Shown piece after piece: positions 56,796 through 64,000 of a stretch of 64,000 nt of DNA. The first letter of the stretch is position 1; every line of letters begins with the position of its first letter. Source of the DNA: Epiperipatus broadwayi (taxonomy: Eukaryota; Onychophora; Udeonychophora; Euonychophora; Peripatidae); contig JAQFVV010000018.1 of assembly GCA_028023455.1 (NCBI GenBank), positions 5,977,800-6,041,799 of the forward strand, read 5' to 3'. The notes beneath the pieces were generated by a model. The model made no database searches and was not told the origin of the DNA. It was given only the letters and a program-made list of their open reading frames with translations. The translations under genes were made by a program, and so were the position numbers.

Positions 56796-57177
56796 CATGG
56801 TAAGTCAATTACCTCATCATAACCAGTTTGTCTTAGAACAGATTTTTTTGTTTTTACATCGACTTGGTCAGGATTCTAATATTGATGATTTGGCTACTAT
56901 CGATCTGGCTAATGCTTTCAGTTTTTTTCTTTTATGGAAGTATGATTCATGGAGACCAAAGCATTCCTCTGAAGAATATTATGATATGAAACTTAGTAAA
57001 CTGTTTAAATTTATGATTGAAAATGCTTGTGAAATCTTTGGTGTAGCCATCCAGTATGACGGAGACATGATCTCCAGTGAATGCTTAGACTTTAAAGAAG
57101 AAATCACTAATGTTCCAGAGAGTCCAACTAATGTCTGGAAGTATTCTCGAAAAAGAAGTGTGGATTTGATATCATGA
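56796..57177 (+). CDS. RhoGAP-domain protein, terminal exon D
   Basis: Preceded by a long T tract and TGTAG. Its first base completes the split codon from exon C, then it encodes 126 residues to a TGA at 57175-57177. QLPHHNQFVLEQIFLFLHRL is the RhoGAP helix normally reading LP..N...L..L..hL. Next is TIDLANAFSFFLLW, the place of the M...NLA..F.P.LL motif: the conserved Asn is Asp (codon 56902-56904) and the Pro is Phe. The end (MKLSKLFKFMIENACEIFG) is the last RhoGAP helix, followed by a ~45-residue acidic then basic tail (KYSRKRSVDLIS). The Lys-to-Asp spacing (75) is close to the 72 of p50RhoGAP. The ATG at 56797 is internal. Codon use and composition are clearly coding. The GAP activity may be weakened; the protein may act as a Rho-family binder. 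Confidence 0.9.
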
Positions 57178-58025
57178 GTATGAAAGTAATTATGGATAAA
57201 TGAGTTGATAAATCATAGAAGTACTCGCAAAGAAAAAAGTGTTATGACTCTCTTTGGAAATATTTGATTGGAAAATTTATTTATATATTACACAAAGAAA
57301 AAAAAAACAGAATCAATGCCATTTTGAAATAGTGAAAAATGACTTTTATAAGGAAAAAAAAATTAATAATAATAAAAAAAACCACAAACATTAAAAATAT
57401 ATATGTATATAAAAATCTTTTCTGAAAAAGGTATACATATATATATTTTTGATAAGTTTCTCTACAAATTATTTTTATTCTGAGTCAGAGCAATTATCAT
57501 TTTATAATCATTTTTAGGGGGTTGCTATTTTATTTTGTTGCATTTATAAAAACTTTCAGAAAAATTTTATTTTTTATTTGTGCCTTTCTCTTAGATGGCT
57601 CTATAGCATATATATGGATTCTGTATATACTTTAATGATTTTTTGATGGTTGATATTTTTAATCATGAATTCAGAAAATTGAATGTTTATAATATTCTCA
57701 TGGATTGATTATTAATTCTTAGAGGAAAGTAAAGTTTTTTTTTTTTTTAATATGTGTGTATTGAGAATTTATGTATGCATTCATTAAAATTTGTATATAA
57801 TCTTAAGTGTGTGTGTATATGTGTAAAGAAAAAAATATTTATATGTGGTAATAATTGATATTTAAAGTATTTGTATATTTAGTTAAAGTTTATGTATAGA
57901 TATATTTTGTAATATGCCTACAAATATAGCATCATATATGTAAATATTAAAATGTATATATATATGTTTATATATATAAGCAAACTATTCAGAAAGTAAT
58001 AAAGTTATGTTTAAAAGAACTTGGC
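57178..58025 (+). other. Probable 3' UTR of the RhoGAP gene
   Basis: Follows the stop codon. Rich in (TA)n and (TG)n runs. The best polyadenylation signal is AATAAA at 57998-58003, about 820 bases after the stop. Upstream, AATAATAATAAAAA near 57364 is a weaker candidate. The transcript end is inferred. Confidence 0.5.
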
Positions 58026-60194
58026 ATTTTAAAAACACAATATATATTTTTAAAAAAAATTCTTTAATATATACATTGCTCACTAGATGGCAAGATTTTT
58101 TTTAGTTTATTATATATGCTAGTAGTCAACATTTTTTAGAGACTGGAATAATATATAAGATATTTCATTACTGTCTGCTACTGACTTAGGCTCAGGAAGA
58201 TAGGTTAGATGCTGACAGATATAAAATAAAACTATTTAAGAAAGGTTATTTATTTTTCTGTATTTTTTATTATAGTTATATTTAAAATAAAATTAATGTG
58301 CATACATTTAAAATATTAGAAAAGATTATTCCATCATTCATTTTATTAATTAGAATTGTCTTTTTGCTTAAAATTAATCACAGAGATCTTCATATTCTCT
58401 TGAAAATTGTTTACATAGCATATTTTAGTGGTTACTCTCACAGTACAATAGAATCTGCTAAAGTGAAAGTAATTGGTTCCAGAAGGTCATTCATTCTAGG
58501 ATTTATCCATTCCAAGACCACAGCCTAGAACAAAGTTACCATCCAATGTAATCATTTAAACATAAAAAATACAATACAAAATCAAAAATATAAATATAAA
58601 AATAATATAAAATTAACTTATTTTTTATACAAAATACATAAATAAGCTTTCTCATCAAACAATTCATCTGTACTACATGTAAATTTGAAAAACAAACATT
58701 TTTTCTCTGGTGAAAATTGCTTAACAAAAACATAGAAAACCTATGCTTGAAAGTGTAAATAATCTTCCTTAGTATACAAGTTGAAATTGTGTAAACTCCA
58801 GTCACAATGTTTGAAATATTTTTCATTTCATCCTATACTATGGGAAAAAAAATTATTTAATAAACTTTCTCATTAAAACTCTGGACTATATGTATGTTTG
58901 AAAATCATAAATACTCTTATTTTAAAAAAATAAAAAAAATCTTGCATAAAAAGATAAATAAATTTACTTTAATAAAATCATAAATAGTTATGTAAAAGTA
59001 AAAATTATTTTTTTCTTAATATCTAAATTAATTAACTCTTTAACTGTTTTTCTAGGTAATCATTAAAATTATATATGTATTAACAGAATAATTAAAATAT
59101 ATATATATTATATTATTTTGTTTCTTGCAAAGGTGTATATAAACAAATAATTGAACCAATTTGGTAAATAAGCTTTATAAAATGTGATAAAATGTCAGAT
59201 GCTCTAGTCAAAATGAGAAAACTCTGAAACAATCTCTTGCACACTTGTATGCTATGTTACCCAATGGTGACTGTGTATAGCAATTGGTTTTTATTCTACA
59301 AATCTTAATTTAGTGACAAATGGGTTCATTCTAAAGTTTATTATGCATGTATATGCTTTCATTTATATTATTTGACTTATTTGTAATATAAAAAATAATA
59401 ATACTAAATTTTTAATATATTATTTCACTAGGTTGATTTTCAATGTATTATTATGAAAAATTTTGAAATTAGATTAATTTTCATATAGTAATTTTTTTGA
59501 CAATTTTTATCTATTAAAGATATTGATTGATTAGTGGCATAATCATATAATATGTCTATGCTTATACATGAATCTCTTGATTTAGCAGTTATTGCCTTAG
59601 CTTGCTATATATCTGATATGGGTTTAAAATCTAGAGTGGAATTTTTTTCTTCACAAAACTGAATAATTTCCAAATATAACTGTCTCTTAAACAGAACAAC
59701 TAACTATTCAATAACAGTGAGTAGGTTTCTAGATATTCTTAGATGGAAAGCAAGGGCAATATATGATTATAACATGATACCACTTACATTGTGTGAGTAA
59801 AATATATGTACCAAAACTGTGTTTACTTTTTAACATATATGCATACTATTTTTTATGTGTAGAGATAACTATAAATTGAATTATTACATCACTATAATTT
59901 GATACACAAATAAATATTTGAATTATTTTTACTTTTCTTTTAATGAAGATTTAGCAGTGATAAAGGAAAGTGATGACTAATAAAATGTAATGGATTAATT
60001 ATTAATTTAAATATTTTTAAAGTTAAATATATTTAATTGTGATCTATTTTCTTTTTTGTTTTTCCTTATCAAAGCTAATTTTTTAGATTTACTTATTTAT
60101 TTAAAGCATGCTTCTTTAAAAAATAAAATAAGATGAATTTGAAAGTCATTTTAAAAATGATATTCATTTGTTTTCATCTTGCTTCAAAACCCAG
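58026..60194. other. Downstream region, nothing firm
   Basis: A+T-rich. A weak tRNA-like string (TTGCCTTAGCTTGC ... GATATGGGTTTAAAATCTAG, about 59592-59634) may be an old SINE head. Open frames at 58298 and on the minus strand at 58536 lack motifs. Confidence 0.4.
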
Positions 60195-60324
60195 AATTGA
60201 ACTTGTGTTATGTTGCTATGTTGCTTTTCAAAGTGATGTTGCCTATTTTTGCTATCATCCATTTTCAACATCTGAAGATGTCCAGCGATTCTTCAGAAAG
60301 CTTTATACTAAAGCCTTTGTTTAA
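60195..60324 (+). CDS. Candidate terminal coding exon, unknown protein
   Basis: After CTTCAAAACCCAG, a plausible acceptor, a frame of 42 residues runs to TAA at 60322-60324. Composition and codon use are more balanced than the surroundings, and the peptide looks like real protein: CCYVAFQSDVAYFCYHPF, then SEDVQRFFRKLYTKAFV. It opens at the third codon position, so it needs an upstream exon ending in phase 2; exon C of the RhoGAP gene (ending 49602) does so. It could be an alternative last exon of that gene, the end of a different gene, or a retroposed fragment. I do not recognise the domain. Confidence 0.45.
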
Positions 60325-63300
60325 TATATATATTTGACAGTCATGTGCATTTTTTTAACTGATAGTAATTGTTCATACAGTTAAAAATCATTTTAACTAG
60401 TTACTTAATATTTTTAATTGCTTTTATATATATGGATTATTTTTTATATTTTTAAGAATTATATGAATTTGTTTGATTACTATCATTGTCTAGGCAATAA
60501 TAATAATCTACCATTGTTTGTTCTTCTATTGACATACTTTAACATCTCATGATAAAATAAATTGTTATATGATTTAGAATTAATTTGTAAAGTTATGAAA
60601 TTCTTTACATTATTAATATATCTATAGATACAATTATTATTATTTTAATGACTGAGATAGATTATTTTATATTATACATTTACATAATGTCTCTATTAAG
60701 AAGTCTTTGTTTTGGTAAAGAAAAGTTCAAGTCATAATATTATTTTTTTTACTAATTTTTTTTTTTTCATATATATATTTAAAAAGTTTTAAATGTTGAG
60801 ATTTTTTTTTGTAATTGGAATCACTCTATTTTATTTTTTGCAAAATGATAATAAAAAAGTTTAAATATAACTTTAAAAATAAATAAAAAGAAAATATAAT
60901 ATCACAATTAAACTTTAAATTAAACATAGCTCAATGTATATATGAACAAAGGGAGTAAATCATCTTCTGCCCAGGTTATGAATTAAAAGCATCCTAAATA
61001 CTGAACAAAGGATCAAGAATGGAATGAATCCACCTATTCTTGGAGCTCTGATGCTTATAAGTATACTTTTATCAACATTGTGGGTAATTCAGAGTGAAAT
61101 TAATTTATCACAATTAATAAAATATTTTAGAATTAGTGCAATTATGGCATTTTGATTATCTTATCTATGACAGAAAATTCAATCAGCTTTTTAATATATA
61201 CTTTAAAAACCATTTTAGAAGTTAGTTACTAAATATCATTTTTTTCTTAAAATTCATTTGTTATTCATTAGACACTTTTTTCAAATATAACTTGAATTTT
61301 TATTACATACATAGTGATATCTCATTGCTCCATTCTCATTTTTATCATTTGCCGGCCTCTTTCTTCTGTTCTTTTTTTAGTCCAGAAATTATCACGATAA
61401 AAATATTTTTTTTGCTTCCATTATTCCTGGATTTTTTTTTTTTTTGTACATCAATCATTGACAGACAATATTTTTTCACTTGAATAGTTTTATTATTATT
61501 ATTTGAACCAATATATAAATACTATTATAATATATACACTCATAAATATTTGAATTAGTTCACTCATTGTTAAATAATGTGCTAATAGTAAAATGTTCTT
61601 AAATTCTAATTATTAATAATAAATTAAAATATTTACAGAATATCTTACAATTTTAAAAAATATATATATATTTCTGATTTCATAGCTAATAAATTTCTTT
61701 TACATATAGGGTTTTAATTAGAAATACAAAAAAAATGTCTTATTATCAAAATAGTTAGTTCATTGAAGTTTACATACATTTATCAAAAATCAACTGCAAT
61801 GTTAATTATTATAATCAAAGTTAATCTATCACACTACCAACTTCTCTATTTTTTTCCTATTTCCATGATAATGTCCTATATCTTAATTATAATGTGACTA
61901 CTTTCTGGTTAAATCAGGTACAGTTATTATTTGAATCTAACAAATAGAGAAACAAATCCTAGAAAAATGTTTCAATATTGCCAAAGTCTTGTATTGGCTT
62001 TGAGCACACTAAACTGTATACTTTGAATTGGAGCAAATGCCAATAAGAGATTTTAAACTTTTTATTTTATTTGTAAAATTAAATGAAAATAAAATAAGAT
62101 TTCTATAAGAAAATACTTTATCTGATCACTACAATTATTATTAGCTCCAATTTTTTAAACATATATATATATGCATGCAAACATTTTGTAAATAATTGTA
62201 ATGTTTTGAAATATAAAATCTGAGTTGTATTTTACAAATATAGATTCAGTATTAAATTGTTTTTATTTATAATTTTAATGGATTCCCAAATCTTATTATC
62301 TCTGAATCAAAATGATGGGATTACAGTTCGCTATATCTGAAATCATAAGTAACTCAAAACTTGGCCAACAACATAAACACAACCCAAAACAAATATTTAT
62401 CTATGAGACTTTTTTATTTGTTTTTGGTTTAAGACAAATATAAATGATTCATAGAAGAGCAATATATATATATCATGAAAAATAAAATTTTTGATAAGTA
62501 ATTTTGGATGATATATTAAAACAGAAAGAGTTGTATCAGATGATCAGGAATTTTATTTTAGAAAGAATATTATTGAAGTAAATGTTTTTTTCTATAGTTT
62601 ACTTTTCATATATGTGCCTTATTTTCATAACTATAAACAATTTTATTTATCCTTTTTTAAATATATTTTTTATTCCTATTAATTAATATGCCATAGATTA
62701 AAAATTAGCTGATCAAAGTTTCTTATTTTTATTGTATTCCTTATATTCATGCCCTTACTTTCTACTTGTTATTATTCTTCAAAAAAAATATTGAACTTAC
62801 AAGTATCTTTTCATATTTTTTTTTTTTTTGAGAAATTCTATAGTTGTATTCATGCTATGATTCCTAGACAATTTTTTTTATTGAATTTTTAATTGATCTT
62901 GGATTTCTTGCTTATACTCACACATATTCTTTTACTTTATTAGCTATCCTCAGAAATGTTTGTGATATCCTCTTCAATCTACTTTCAACTTATGCAGACC
63001 TGTTCATTTAAAATGAATCTCCCAATTTTTAAATTGCAACTGCTTTTCATATCTTCAAATAGTTACAACTTTTTTTTAATGTTTACTTCCATTTTTATTG
63101 TTATTCTGTATTTCCCATAATCACTTTTTTAAATCAAAGCTGAAACATTAATATTATTATTCATTTTTTCTGTAGATCAAGAAATTCGCCTTTATATTTT
63201 TTTACTCATGCTCTTTTTCTTTTTTAACATTCTCATATATAATGTATATTTTAAGTTTTTTAATAAGGAAAGAATATTAATTATATCATTTTGGGGGCAC

Positions 63301-64000
63301 TTCTATTCTTTCATTAAGTGAAGTTTGCATCTTTTTATTTTTAAAAATTCCTTTTCACCTCTTCTTATCTATTTAATAGCATATACTAGTACAATTATAA
63401 ATATATAATATTTCCTTGATAATATATAGATAGTTGTGTTAATCAGTGCATATTGTTTTTAGTTTTTTTAAATAAAAAAATATGGTTTTATTTTTTTATC
63501 ATAATTCTTTTTCCCAAAATGTTTTTATCTTCTTTTTTGGCTTCAGAAATATTCTTAGTGTCCAATCTCTGAAATTTTTTTTGCTTTTTCCAGTTTGCTT
63601 ACTATTTAATTTTATCCAATTTATTCTTTTGTTAAATTTTGTAAGATTTACCTTTCAGGATTTTAAGAAATTTTAACCTTAATTTGAGAGAATTAAAAGA
63701 AAAATGATAGGCATTTTTTTGCTACATATTATTTTCAGAAAAAGTAACATTTCAACTTTGTTAAACATCATCAGAATATGAGGAAGATTTTCATTTTTTC
63801 CTCATCTTGGCATCAAGATTTAATTAGCTTATTAAAATACATAATGTAGTTTTTAATATTGAAATGTTAGGATTAAGCTAAAGGTTAGCAAATTATCATC
63901 GATGTTGGTCATGTATTATTGCTTGGTTATAGTACCCTATTACTTAGTTTTCTCTACCGAATATTAAGCAGATAATTATCTTTATATATATGGAGGTGAA
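60325..64000. other. A+T-rich intergenic or intronic sequence, nothing recognised
   Basis: T-rich and A-rich low-complexity sequence. Open frames at 61292 and 63482 are phenylalanine/leucine-rich by-products of T runs. No RNA gene, repeat relative or domain was seen. Confidence 0.5.

Noticed and set aside
41950-57177. Calling the host gene a pseudogene because of non-standard RhoGAP residues
   Set aside because: All four exons have intact splice sites, matching phases and no stops over 255 codons, which decay would not preserve.
58298-58528. 76-residue open frame downstream of the RhoGAP gene
   Set aside because: No motif or codon bias; composition like flanking sequence.

Overview
The window looks like nuclear DNA of an A+T-rich invertebrate animal. 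By eye it is strongly A+T-rich, with many homopolymer and (TA)n runs, GT-AG introns of 6 to 36 kb, decayed LINEs, Penelope-like elements, a hAT transposon, SINE-like repeats and fold-back repeats. There are no bacterial operons, no rRNA and no CRISPR array. I cannot name the species.

One host gene can be supported. It is on the + strand and covers at least 5750-57177, carrying under 800 coding bases in four visible exons (5750-5822, 41894-42091, 49487-49602, 56796-57177). All splice phases agree and the last exon ends at a TGA. Its 5' exons lie left of the window. The joined product is the last ~255 residues of a RhoGAP-domain protein, closest in my judgement to the ARHGAP20/TAGAP style. It keeps the arginine finger and the catalytic lysine but has Asp where these domains normally carry Asn. 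A separate well-formed coding exon at 60195-60324 fits the phase of exon 3, so it could be an alternative 3' end or part of another gene.

Almost everything else is mobile-element debris in the introns. 1-4706 (upstream intron): two arrays of a ~475 bp repeat (family R1), each running forward and then inverted, with a near-perfect 119-bp-arm hairpin between them. 5823-41893 (large intron): SINE-like copies, a minimal tRNA-derived retroposon with an 18-bp target duplication, a ~950 bp fold-back element, a hAT transposase fossil, a CR1/L2-like LINE, two RTE-type LINEs in inverted orientation, a ubiquitin-like pseudogene, several copies of a ~260 bp repeat (family B), and a hairpin element inserted inside one RTE with an 11-bp duplication. 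42092-49486: two Penelope-like elements joined head to head, with RT, GIY-YIG and hammerhead-like traces. 49603-56795: very A+T-rich, with old RTE fragments. 58026-64000: mostly featureless.

There is no operon-like cooperation. The parts relate by nesting: RTE, PLE and CR1-like elements encode (now broken) retrotransposition machinery, and the short repeats are probably non-autonomous. The most unusual theme is the number of head-to-head inverted repeats, from ~50-bp hairpins to a 5.3-kb PLE palindrome.
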